Shown: positions 56,611 through 64,000 of the stretch, piece by piece
Layout of the letters: the number at the start of each line of letters is the position of its first letter
Position numbering within the stretch: position 1 is the first letter of the stretch
Source: Shewanella mangrovi
GTDB taxonomy: Bacteria; Pseudomonadota; Gammaproteobacteria; Enterobacterales; Shewanellaceae
Length of the DNA stretch: 64,000 nt
Direction of reading: 5' to 3'
Assembly: GCF_000753795.1 (NCBI RefSeq)
Contig: NZ_JPEO01000014.1
Coordinates: 1 to 64,000, forward strand
The notes under the pieces: model-generated
Databases searched by the model: none
Seen by the model: only the letters and a program-made list of their open reading frames with translations
Told to the model about the DNA's origin: nothing
Position numbers and translations under genes: made by a program

Positions 56611-57141
56611 TTAGTTCCAGCCAGTCAAGGTGATGTTGCCATCACCCGCGTATTCAAACGCCAGATTCACTAAACCACCACTATTATTCATTGCCACCAG
56701 ACCATCACAGTCGGCATCAGCACTGCAGTTAAATGGTTGCCCTAAGAAATAGTAAACATCACCTTGCTTGGTAATCGTTGACGCCATCATTTCAACCAAA
56801 TCGTACGGATAAGCAGTGCCAACGGCATCTTCAACATCAGAGACAACATTAACCAACTCATATGACATTGATGAACCATCCGCTGGCGGATTTTTGATAG
56901 TGGTGACATCCACCGTTAACTCGTAACTGTGCCCCCAAACAAATTCAAACCCCGCAATGGCATCATAGAAATACGTTGGAGAACTGGTATTTGCAGCCAG
57001 TAAGCAAAGTTGTTGAGATGTAGCCACACATGGCTGCTTATATGACAAAAACTTGAGGGTTTGTTGGGTTGTATCATCTGAATCGCTACTGCATGACATT
57101 GTTAAGGCCGCCAGTAACAAAATGAGCATCCGTTGGAGCAT
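56611..57141 (-). CDS. DUF4377 lipoprotein
   Basis: The 176-residue protein has a lipoprotein signal peptide (LLLAALTMS-C, Cys17). The mature part has the DUF4377 pattern: PCV...QLCLLA, GFEFVWGHSYELTVDVTTIKNPPADGSSMSYELVNVVS-type block, then a short second domain with paired cysteines. Function unknown; an envelope protein. The ATG has an AAGGA site. Confidence 0.78.
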   Translation of the reverse strand: MLQRMLILLLAALTMSCSSDSDDTTQQTLKFLSYKQPCVATSQQLCLLAANTSSPTYFYDAIAGFEFVWGHSYELTVDVTTIKNPPADGSSMSYELVNVVSDVEDAVGTAYPYDLVEMMASTITKQGDVYYFLGQPFNCSADADCDGLVAMNNSGGLVNLAFEYAGDGNITLTGWN

Positions 57142-57478
57142 AATATGTCCTTATATATTTATTCCGTAAATGACGAATCCAGCCATATCCTATTTCGTCA
57201 ACTCCCTTACAACATTAACAACTTAGCAACAAAACGACATCTCTGCAACAAGGATTGTTCAAAGTGCGTACTGGTCGCAAAAACGCAACCGCTATCGACA
57301 AACTTGCGGATGTAATCCCGGCTAAAGGGCTACCAACGACAGCATCAAATTGCAGATAGCGCCACATTGGCACCTCTTAACGAAAAGTTAAGCAATCATC
57401 GCCACAGTCAATAACACCATCAGAGTTCATTCTGCTCTTTACCAGCGTGAAGTGAAGCGCAATGCAGGAGATATGCCC
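57142..57478. other. Divergent intergenic region, DUF4377 gene / four-repeat membrane protein gene
   Basis: About 340 bp. A 60-codon frame on the plus strand was rejected: it has no ribosome site and no family likeness. No palindrome or strong promoter was identified. Confidence 0.4.
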
Positions 57479-58231
57479 ATGACGACTCAGCAAGCCCTTG
57501 TAAAAGTCCCTGCCGTGACCTTAGGTTTCTGGCTGATAAAAGTGCTCGCCACCACGCTTGGAGAAACTGGCGGAGATGCCGTCTCAATGTCGATGAATCT
57601 TGGCTATCTCGTCAGCAGTGCTATTTTCCTGATGGTATTTGTCGCAGCCGTATATTGGCAGATCCGTGCTGCCGAGTTTCAAGCAACGCGCTATTGGATT
57701 GCCATTATAGCCTCAACAACCGTCGGCACCACCATTGCCGATTTTTGTACCCGTTCACTCGGCATTGGTTACGCCGGAGGTAGCGCGCTACTGCTGACAT
57801 TATTGGCAGTTTCAATACTGGCCTGGTATTTCACCTTAGGCAGGGTTGATGTTGGCTCGGTGAACACTCCTAGTGCTGAAACCTTCTATTGGGTCACCAT
57901 TATGATGTCGCAAACCTTGGGGACCGCGCTAGGCGATTGGGTAGCCGATACAGAGGGGCTTGGCTATCTTGCGGCGGCAGAAATTTTCGGTGGCTTAATG
58001 TTGCTGTTGCTAGCGCTGTATAAATTCACTGCAGTGTCACGCACGCTATTATTTTGGGCTGCTTTTGTCTTAACCCGACCATTAGGTGCCGTGGTGGGTG
58101 ATTGGCTCGACAAGCCGATTGCCAATGGCGGTCTCGACTTAAGCCGTTATGGCGCAAGCATCACGCTTATCAGCGCCATCGTGGTGCTATTAGTACTATT
58201 ACCGCAACGCGCGGCGGTACGCGCTCACTGA
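57479..58231 (+). CDS. COG4705-type integral membrane protein with four internal repeats
   Basis: The ATG at 57479 (AGGAG site eight bases upstream) gives 250 residues with about eight membrane helices. Four related units recur, each with a T/G-rich pair-helix motif ending in an acidic residue: LATTLGETGGD, STTVGTTIADF, SQTLGTALGDW and TRPLGAVVGDW. The intramembrane Asp/Glu residues suggest cation transport or binding; proteins of this group have been linked to metal handling, but the function is not established. Confidence 0.8.
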   Translation: MTTQQALVKVPAVTLGFWLIKVLATTLGETGGDAVSMSMNLGYLVSSAIFLMVFVAAVYWQIRAAEFQATRYWIAIIASTTVGTTIADFCTRSLGIGYAGGSALLLTLLAVSILAWYFTLGRVDVGSVNTPSAETFYWVTIMMSQTLGTALGDWVADTEGLGYLAAAEIFGGLMLLLLALYKFTAVSRTLLFWAAFVLTRPLGAVVGDWLDKPIANGGLDLSRYGASITLISAIVVLLVLLPQRAAVRAH

Positions 58232-58304
58232 TTATGCTTTATGTTCCATATCACTTTCGCAGTGTATGAATGATTGAGGTAGTTAATCACCTGCGGTGGG
58301 CAAT

Positions 58305-58394
58305 GCACATACAGTTCAGTGGCACGCTGTGGATACATCCCTGTAAGCTCGACGCCAGCATCCATGCTGGCGACGGCCACTGCCCCGTATGTGC
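58305..58394. repeat. Nested-hairpin repeat-like element
   Basis: Three perfect stems are nested: GCACATAC / GTATGTGC (outer), CAGTGGC / GCCACTG (middle) and CGCCAGCAT / ATGCTGGCG (inner). The region between contains TGTGGATACATCCCTGTAAGCTCGA-like sequence, which resembles dispersed intergenic repeats seen in Shewanella and related genomes. The element lies between the membrane protein gene and the HEPN-like gene. Confidence 0.6.
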
Positions 58395-58559
58395 TGGGAA
58401 TTTAGGTGCAATCCTGTGAGTACAGAGTGGTCTAGTTTTCTCAGGCCTTAACACAGCCAAACATTGTTATTTCCTCGTAACCACTTTCTAGAAAACTTCT
58501 TAAAATAGCTGATTAATTCCCTCGGCAATACGCCTCAATGTTCCAAATGAGGTAGGAGC

Positions 58560-59144
58560 TTAGCCGCTGTACTCATGCACGAGGGAGTTTCTGATGTGAC
58601 GCCCTGTATGAAGATGACGTTCAGCAATCCGCATAGACTTCATTTCTTCGAGTACTTCAATTTCAGATGGCTCTGGAACAGGAATTTCAACGCCCTCTTT
58701 CAAGCTTTCACTCTTCATTAATTCTGAAATTTTCCGATGCTCTACCCTACTAATAGCGATGTTTCTAGACGATTCATAACCTTCATCTGTAATCCACCCT
58801 TGTTCAAGAGCTATATTCATGTAGTGTTCTAGTCGTCTAGGTTTCTTTTCAAAATTAATGTTGCCTCGTTCTTGCTCAAACTTCATTTTCAATGCTTGCT
58901 CAAGTGCACTGTATGCAATTGTCTCCGCTGATTGATGCAACCTGTACGAGAAATAAGTAAACAATGCGATATTCTTTGCATTCTCGAACAATTGTTTCAC
59001 TTCAATTGGAGTATTTGCATTCAATGAGATTTCAGACAATTTCAAATGCCATTCTTTAATGTCATAGTGTTTATTCCTAGGATCCACACTAAATATTTCT
59101 TCAAGTGGTTTTAGTGAATCAATCTCATTTAAATGTTCATCCAT
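58560..59144 (-). CDS. HEPN-like hypothetical protein
   Basis: The 194-residue all-helical protein has a C-terminal RNSLVH motif (R-N-x3-H within HIRNSLVHEY), the catalytic signature of HEPN ribonucleases, and a helical core (YFSYRLHQSAETIAYSALEQALKM) like hypothetical proteins of this superfamily. No partner antitoxin of the MNT type is adjacent. AT-rich codons contrast with the genes to the left, suggesting horizontal acquisition. The ribosome site is weak. HEPN proteins often act in defence or toxin systems, but inactive family members are common. Confidence 0.65.
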   Translation of the reverse strand: MDEHLNEIDSLKPLEEIFSVDPRNKHYDIKEWHLKLSEISLNANTPIEVKQLFENAKNIALFTYFSYRLHQSAETIAYSALEQALKMKFEQERGNINFEKKPRRLEHYMNIALEQGWITDEGYESSRNIAISRVEHRKISELMKSESLKEGVEIPVPEPSEIEVLEEMKSMRIAERHLHTGRHIRNSLVHEYSG

Positions 59145-59426
59145 ATAGTATCATCACCTATAATTTACTATCGTAAAAAACGAACCATTTATAAATTCAT
59201 CAATAATTCCATCCATCCCATATCACTTTTCTTCCACTATAGAATTTAGCACCTTTAATGAATAAATTTCTTATTCATTTACAAAAACTTGAATAAAATA
59301 GCAAACAGATCGAACATCTGAATCATACCAATGCTAACTAGGAATCGCAGCTGACGTAATACAAAACTTAACTTTAACACCGTAATCACAAAAATTCGCC
59401 AAACCAATAATGCCAAATGTTAGCGA

Positions 59427-60095
59427 TCAATTTGAGCGACTTGTTATATTTTTTAACGCTGATCTCACTTCCTCGACTGTATAAGGCGGATTTCGTTTGT
59501 GCACGACTCGATGACAATTAGGGCACAAGGGGACTAAATCAGCGATTGGATCAATTTGATAATCAACACCGATTTCAGAAATAGGTGTGATATGGTGTAC
59601 CTCAACGAGGCCTTCAGCGATTGAACCATAAATGTCCTTCATATTATTTAAACAGCATTGACACTTGAAGCCATAATGTTCGAGACAAGCAGCTCGCGCA
59701 TACCGATTCCGTTCAAATTTATTGACTAAAATTTTGACACATTTTCCTTCCAACAAAGATGCATTAGTTTCTACTTCAGGTATTACAGCGGAATCTTCAT
59801 TTACAATAGTTAGCACTCTATCGTGCAACTCAGACTCACTTAAATTATTTAGAGACATATGGACCTTTATACGAGATCCCCTCTTATCCGCACCTTTATA
59901 TCCTGCTCTATGTGGAAAAAAAGCATCGTACTCATCTCTCAGTCTTTTCAATGAGCTATCTGGCATACAAAAGAATCGAGAGTAACTAATAAGTAAACTC
60001 GTCATATTTTTATTAGGTTCAAGATTTTTATAAGAATCTGGGAATTTTGCCAAATAGTAGGCAACAACATGTGCTTCTTCTGGTATATGAGCCAT
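59427..60095 (-). CDS. HNH endonuclease
   Basis: The 222-residue protein has a C-terminal HNH nuclease (about 130-215): a CQCC zinc knuckle, VEVHHITPIS carrying the catalytic His, then DLVPLCPNCHRVVHK with the second Cys pair and the final His. The N-terminal half is unknown and may choose the target. It resembles McrA/Type IV-like restriction nucleases only at the HNH part. The ATG has an AGGA site. It lies 280 bp from the HEPN gene on the same strand. Codon use is AT-rich. Confidence 0.87.
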   Translation of the reverse strand: MAHIPEEAHVVAYYLAKFPDSYKNLEPNKNMTSLLISYSRFFCMPDSSLKRLRDEYDAFFPHRAGYKGADKRGSRIKVHMSLNNLSESELHDRVLTIVNEDSAVIPEVETNASLLEGKCVKILVNKFERNRYARAACLEHYGFKCQCCLNNMKDIYGSIAEGLVEVHHITPISEIGVDYQIDPIADLVPLCPNCHRVVHKRNPPYTVEEVRSALKNITSRSN

Positions 60096-60415
60096 TGGTT
60101 TTTCCTGTTCTATGAATAAAAATATAAGAGTATATTTGACGACATAACGTCATAATTTCGTGCCGCAGAATGTGCGTTTCCATAAAAAATTTGATTCAAT
60201 CTAAGCACATATCTGCCTGAACACAATAGAAAAACCAGCAAATGTGTATATCTACAGACGAATTGCTAAGCGCTTCTAAAGCCAAAGACAACCAATAGAC
60301 CTGCAGGCGATTTAGCGCACCACGCTAAAAAAGCCACGCCATGGCCAATCGGCCAAAAAACAAATCCACCAGCAACACCAACAAACCCAATCTGAAATTG
60401 CCAAATTTCACACAT

Positions 60416-60445
60416 AAAAAAACACTCGCAAAAGCGAGTGTTTTT
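60416..60445 (-). terminator. Rho-independent terminator of the M3 lipoprotein peptidase gene
   Basis: The stem AAAACACTCGC / GCGAGTGTTTT with loop AAAA lies about 57 bp behind the stop and is T-rich on the minus strand. The rest of 60096-60501 holds nothing else I can identify; a 61-codon frame overlapping the terminator was rejected. Confidence 0.9.
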
Positions 60446-60501
60446 AAACAAAAAGCGTAATGAACTAACGCAAAATTAGTTCACACTCTTTTCTTCAAGG
60501 C

Positions 60502-62652
60502 TTAGTTAACTAAGCCACGACGTTTCAACAGTGCATCAACCGTTGGTTTATGACCACGGAAGTTGATGTAATCTTGCATCAAGTCTTGGCTATTGCCTTT
60601 GGACAATACCGCTTCACGATATTTATCACCATTTTCTTGCTTCAGACCACCCATTTCCATCATGTGCTCAAATGAGTCTGCGGCAAATACTTCGGTCCAC
60701 AGGTAAGCATAGTAACCTGCGTTGTAGCCGCCCGAGAAAGCATGGCTGAAGTAAGTTGAACGGTAGCGTGGCATGATTGGCGCGTAGTCCAGACCGTGTT
60801 TCGCCAGCGCTTTGGCTTCAAAGGCTTGCGCATCTTCGATTTCAGTACCTGGCTTGATTGAGTGCCATTCCATATCGAGCAGTGCCGCGCCCAAGTATTC
60901 AACTGTGTTGTAACCTTGGTTAAAGCTTGCGGCAGCGCGAATTTTCTTCAGCAATTCTGCCGGAATTGGTTCGCCTGTTTTATAGTGCTTAGCGTAGTTC
61001 GCCAACACTGCAGGGTCGATTGCCCAGTCTTCGTTCGCTTGTGAAGGGAATTCTACAAAGTCACGCGCGGTTGAGGTGCCCGCCAGACTTGGGTATTTCA
61101 CTTGTGAGAACAGACCGTGAATACCGTGGCCAAATTCGTGGAACATGGTCGACACTTCATCGAAGGTCAACAATGTCGGTTGGCCAGCGGCTGGTTTTGG
61201 AATGTTAAGTGCGTTGTAAACGACAGGCTTCTGACCTTTGAGGAAGTTCTGGGTCACAATCTCATCCATCCACGCACCACCGTTTTTACCGGTACGCGCA
61301 TAAGGATCGAGATAGAACAGACCGATGACACTGCCATCTTTATCATGGACTTCCCATGCTTTAACGTTCTCTTCCCATACTGGCAAGTCAGGACGCGGTT
61401 TAAAGCTGATGCCATACAGTTTGTTCATGGCGAAGAACAAGCCGTCATTCAATACGGTATTGAATTCAAAGTAAGGTTTGATTTGGCTTTCGTCCAAATC
61501 GTATTTCGCCTTACGGACTTTCTCAGCGTAGTAGTTCCAATCCCACGGCTTCAGCTCGAAATCGCCGCCTTCAGCTTTGATTTCTTTTTGAATATCAGCC
61601 GCTTCTACTTTGGCTTTAGCAACCGCTTTAGGTGCTAAGTCATCCAGAATGCCAAATACGGCGTCTGGCTTACCGGCCATCTGATCAGCCAGTTTGTAAT
61701 CTGCCCAAGTGGCATAGCCCAGCAGTTTGGCTTTGTCAGCACGCAGCTCAGCTTCTTTGATCACGATTGGGCCGTTATCGGCTTTGGCACGGTTGGCAGA
61801 GGTTTCCCAGATTTTTTGACGCAGTTCGCGGTTATCCAGGCTCATCAATATCGGTTGACGAGTCGTGTTCACCAGAGTGATCAGATAGCCTTCTTTACCG
61901 GCTTTTTTCGCTGCATCCGCCAACGCGGCGATTTCATCATCACTTAAACCCGCCAACTGGGCTTTGTCAGTCACCAGAATGGTATCGTCTTTAAATGACT
62001 TGAGGATGTTTTGGCCGAACTCAGTCGACAGTTTTGACAGTTCGCCATTCAACTCACGCAGTGTGGCTTTATCTGCATCTGACAACTTAGCGCCAGCGCG
62101 AACAAAGTCAGTGTAATAGTGTTCAACCAAGCGCTGATCAACTGGATCTGTCAGTTGCTCTTTGGCGTCATAAATCGCTTTAACACGCTCAAACAGCTTT
62201 GGATTCATGTAAATATTGTCTGAATGTTCGGTCAGACGCGGCATGATGTCCGCTTCCAGTTTCTGTACCGCGTCGTTAGACAACAGGCCAGAGTATTGGA
62301 AGAATGCGCGCAAAGTACGGTCAAGGATTACACCACTTTTTTCCATCGCAACAATTGTGTTATCGAAGCTTGGTGCTTCACTGTTGTCGATGATCGCTTG
62401 AATTTGTTCGTTGTGTTGTTTCAGCCCTGCATCAAATGCTGGCAGGAAGTCGCTCACAGTGATTTTATCGTATTGTGGCGCTTCGTAATCGAGTGGGCTC
62501 TTGCTAAGCAGTACGTTTTCAGCGGTCGCAGGCGCTGCTGCTTTGGTTTGAGCTACTGGTGCTTTAGTTTCGGCTACTGGGGCTTTTGATTCGCCACAAG
62601 CACTCAAAACCAGCGATGCACCGATCGCAGTCGCAATTAAAGTTTTACGCAT
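60502..62652 (-). CDS. M3-family peptidyl-dipeptidase lipoprotein (Dcp-like)
   Basis: The 716-residue protein has a lipoprotein signal peptide (LVLSA-C, Cys19), then a short Ala/Pro/Lys-rich linker (APVAETKAPVAQTKAAAPA) before the M3 fold. The zinc motif HEFGH is at 505-509, followed by SLAGTSTARDFVEFPSQ. It should remove C-terminal dipeptides while tethered to a membrane. It is a clear paralogue of the exported M3 enzyme at 45.4-47.5 kb, with the same domain order. The downstream flank carries a terminator. Confidence 0.95.
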   Translation of the reverse strand: MRKTLIATAIGASLVLSACGESKAPVAETKAPVAQTKAAAPATAENVLLSKSPLDYEAPQYDKITVSDFLPAFDAGLKQHNEQIQAIIDNSEAPSFDNTIVAMEKSGVILDRTLRAFFQYSGLLSNDAVQKLEADIMPRLTEHSDNIYMNPKLFERVKAIYDAKEQLTDPVDQRLVEHYYTDFVRAGAKLSDADKATLRELNGELSKLSTEFGQNILKSFKDDTILVTDKAQLAGLSDDEIAALADAAKKAGKEGYLITLVNTTRQPILMSLDNRELRQKIWETSANRAKADNGPIVIKEAELRADKAKLLGYATWADYKLADQMAGKPDAVFGILDDLAPKAVAKAKVEAADIQKEIKAEGGDFELKPWDWNYYAEKVRKAKYDLDESQIKPYFEFNTVLNDGLFFAMNKLYGISFKPRPDLPVWEENVKAWEVHDKDGSVIGLFYLDPYARTGKNGGAWMDEIVTQNFLKGQKPVVYNALNIPKPAAGQPTLLTFDEVSTMFHEFGHGIHGLFSQVKYPSLAGTSTARDFVEFPSQANEDWAIDPAVLANYAKHYKTGEPIPAELLKKIRAAASFNQGYNTVEYLGAALLDMEWHSIKPGTEIEDAQAFEAKALAKHGLDYAPIMPRYRSTYFSHAFSGGYNAGYYAYLWTEVFAADSFEHMMEMGGLKQENGDKYREAVLSKGNSQDLMQDYINFRGHKPTVDALLKRRGLVN

Positions 62653-63039
62653 CTTGACTCCATTTGTGTCAGGCAGGTTACCGCTTCATTATGGAAATGC
62701 TGAGTAGTGAGTTCAGCGGCGGCGGTAATCCAGTTTAAACCGCTGCAAACCATAGCAACTTTTGCTTACCGGAAACAATGACAGAGTTGTAAGAATTTCT
62801 GCATTTTGCGCGCAAAACCGAGGTTTTGCGTCATCCCGCTCAGAATAAAAACAGAAAAAGCATATTTTTCATTATCTTGTTATGTGCCTAAGCATCAGTT
62901 GTCAGCACAGGACAAACGCTATTCAATCAGGGCAACTGTTACAAAAATTCTGCCTAATCGACTTAATAATGTTTCACAGACGCGGCTTCGCACGGCACAC
63001 TATGGCAACTTTTGCTTTCTATGGTTATCAAGGTGCTTT
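62653..63039. promoter_or_regulatory. Divergent promoter region, M3 peptidase / cpdB, with TTTTGCG repeats
   Basis: About 390 bp between divergent genes. Two overlapping palindromes, TTTTGCGCGCAAAA (62804-62817) and CGCAAAACCGAGGTTTTGCG (62811-62830), place three TTTTGCG units in alternating orientation. They could form an operator for a dimeric regulator; none is identified. No small gene was accepted here. Confidence 0.4.
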
Positions 63040-64000
63040 ATGGCCAGTAACAACTTTTTTGCCATGTCATTGCTTACCACCCTTGTGGGAGCTGGTTTTG
63101 CCGCTAACGCTTTTGCAAAAGCGGAAGTGCATCTGCGCGTGTTAGAAACCTCAGATCTGCACACCAATATCATGGATTACAACTATTATGCGGACAAAGA
63201 AGATCCCACTATCGGCTTGGCACGCACCGCGAGTTTAATCAAAGCCGCTCGTGATAGCGCCAGCAATAGCGTGTTAGTCGACAATGGCGATTTGTTGCAA
63301 GGCAGCCCAATGGGCGATTATGTAGCGCATCATGGTATCGACAAGGGTGACATTCATCCGGTCTATAAGGCGATGAACACCTTAGATTATGCCGTGGGCA
63401 ACATCGGCAACCATGAATTTAACTACGGTTTAGATTTTTTGCATCAGTCACTGAGTGGCGCTAAGTTTCCCTACATTAACGCTAACGTCTATTGTGACGC
63501 TGCCGAGTGTTGGGATGGCAAAAAACGCGGTGACCACCTGTTCACTCCTTATGTCATTAAGCCGACCCAAGTGGTGGACAGCGACGGCCAGCAGCATACA
63601 CTCAATATCGGCTATATTGGCTTTGTGCCGCCGCAAATTATGCTTTGGGATAAGCAAAACCTGCGCGATAAAGTCCGCGCTGAGAGCATTCTGTTGACCG
63701 CGCAAAAACTGGTGCCAGAGATGAAGGCCAAAGGTGCTGACATCATTATTGCGGTGCCACACTCAGGTATTGGCTCTAGCGAAAACCCCGGCGATCCCAA
63801 TGCCGAAAACGCCGTGTATGCGTTGACTCGCGTAGCTGGTATCAACGCCATTTTATTTGGTCATAGCCATTCTGTTTTCCCCGCTGCTCGTTACCAAGGC
63901 TTGCCCAATACTGACGTTGAAAAAGGCTTAATGAATGGCATTCCTGCGGTCATGCCGGGTCGTTGGGGCGATAATATGGGACAAGTGGATCTCACTTTAA
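63040..64000 (+). CDS. cpdB: 2',3'-cyclic-nucleotide 2'-phosphodiesterase/3'-nucleotidase CpdB (partial)
   Basis: The frame is open from the ATG at 63040 (AAGG site six bases upstream) to the right edge, so about 320 residues are present and the C-terminal part is missing. A signal peptide covers about 1-26 (ending AFA). The calcineurin-like metal motifs are visible in order: ETSDLHTNIMDYN, DNGDLLQGSPMGDY, GNIGNHEFNYGL, VPHSGIG and FGHSHS. CpdB hydrolyses 2',3'-cyclic nucleotides and 3'-nucleotides in the periplasm. The intact protein should be about 650 residues. Confidence 0.94.
   Translation, partial: MASNNFFAMSLLTTLVGAGFAANAFAKAEVHLRVLETSDLHTNIMDYNYYADKEDPTIGLARTASLIKAARDSASNSVLVDNGDLLQGSPMGDYVAHHGIDKGDIHPVYKAMNTLDYAVGNIGNHEFNYGLDFLHQSLSGAKFPYINANVYCDAAECWDGKKRGDHLFTPYVIKPTQVVDSDGQQHTLNIGYIGFVPPQIMLWDKQNLRDKVRAESILLTAQKLVPEMKAKGADIIIAVPHSGIGSSENPGDPNAENAVYALTRVAGINAILFGHSHSVFPAARYQGLPNTDVEKGLMNGIPAVMPGRWGDNMGQVDLTL

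Noticed and set aside
57133..57315. 60-codon frame on the plus strand beside the DUF4377 gene
   Set aside because: Starts inside the DUF4377 ribosome-site region and has no recognisable protein pattern.
60266..60451. 61-codon frame on the minus strand
   Set aside because: It starts inside the terminator of the M3 peptidase gene and has no ribosome site.
62882..63145. 87-codon frame on the plus strand near the right end
   Set aside because: Overlaps the cpdB start in another frame; the CpdB frame has signal peptide and metal motifs.

Overview
The window looks like chromosomal DNA of a marine or aquatic gammaproteobacterium, most likely Shewanella or a close relative. The evidence is gene content and order: gmhB beside an rrn operon, smc-zipA-ligA, the two-part VC_2705-type Na+ symporter with a DUF294/CBS protein and a DnaQ-like exonuclease, an ECF sigma factor with a ChrR-type anti-sigma factor, and several exported peptidases. 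The genus is an inference. No plasmid, prophage, insertion sequence, tRNA or CRISPR array was recognised.

0-9 kb: the 5' end of a 16S rRNA gene with its leader and promoter runs off the left edge. Then come gmhB, a FabH-type ketoacyl-ACP synthase, and a carboxylate-uptake region (exonuclease, cNMP/CBS/DUF294 protein, MHS-type MFS transporter, Na+ symporter large and small subunits). Upstream of the symporter lie a perfect FNR/EtrA box and an ACGT-N2-ACGT dyad. 9-26.5 kb: mostly housekeeping genes: a DsbA-like oxidoreductase, an SDR-like protein, an HD-GYP protein, DUF2919, ligA, zipA, smc, cysZ, a heme-binding GGDEF/EAL sensor, cysK, tehB, ibpA (sigma-32 promoter and ROSE-type RNA thermometer) and yqjG. 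26.5-31.7 kb: DUF3389, slyD, a WYL regulator interrupted by one in-frame stop, a lytic transglycosylase, DUF2750, a zinc-motif protein and cheV.

31.8-35.2 kb is the most striking stretch. A lipocalin, a LON-domain protein and the ECF sigma/ChrR pair each carry the same promoter, TTGATCN-N16-CGTAWTC, so they probably form a local stress regulon (singlet oxygen or related) run by the sigma factor encoded there. 35.3-39.5 kb holds small or poorly known genes, yccF, an EVE-domain protein and a CigR-like protein. 39.5-47.6 kb has three exported peptidases (M49, M20, M3) around a chemoreceptor; the M49 gene has a strongly structured leader. 47.6-52.2 kb is a small sugar-use cluster (GalT-like, exported GH63-like glycosidase, cytoplasmic GH43).

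52.2-56.6 kb: about 1.1 kb of AT-rich, gene-poor DNA precedes a GMC oxidoreductase/aldehyde dehydrogenase operon with strongly biased codon use. 56.6-60.1 kb is accessory-looking: a DUF4377 lipoprotein, a four-repeat membrane protein, a nested-hairpin repeat element, and an AT-rich pair encoding a HEPN-like protein and an HNH nuclease. The window ends with a second M3 peptidase (a lipoprotein) and the 5' part of a CpdB-type nucleotidase cut by the right edge. Many start codons were moved inward from the longest reading frame to fit a ribosome binding site or signal peptide; the reasons are in each entry.
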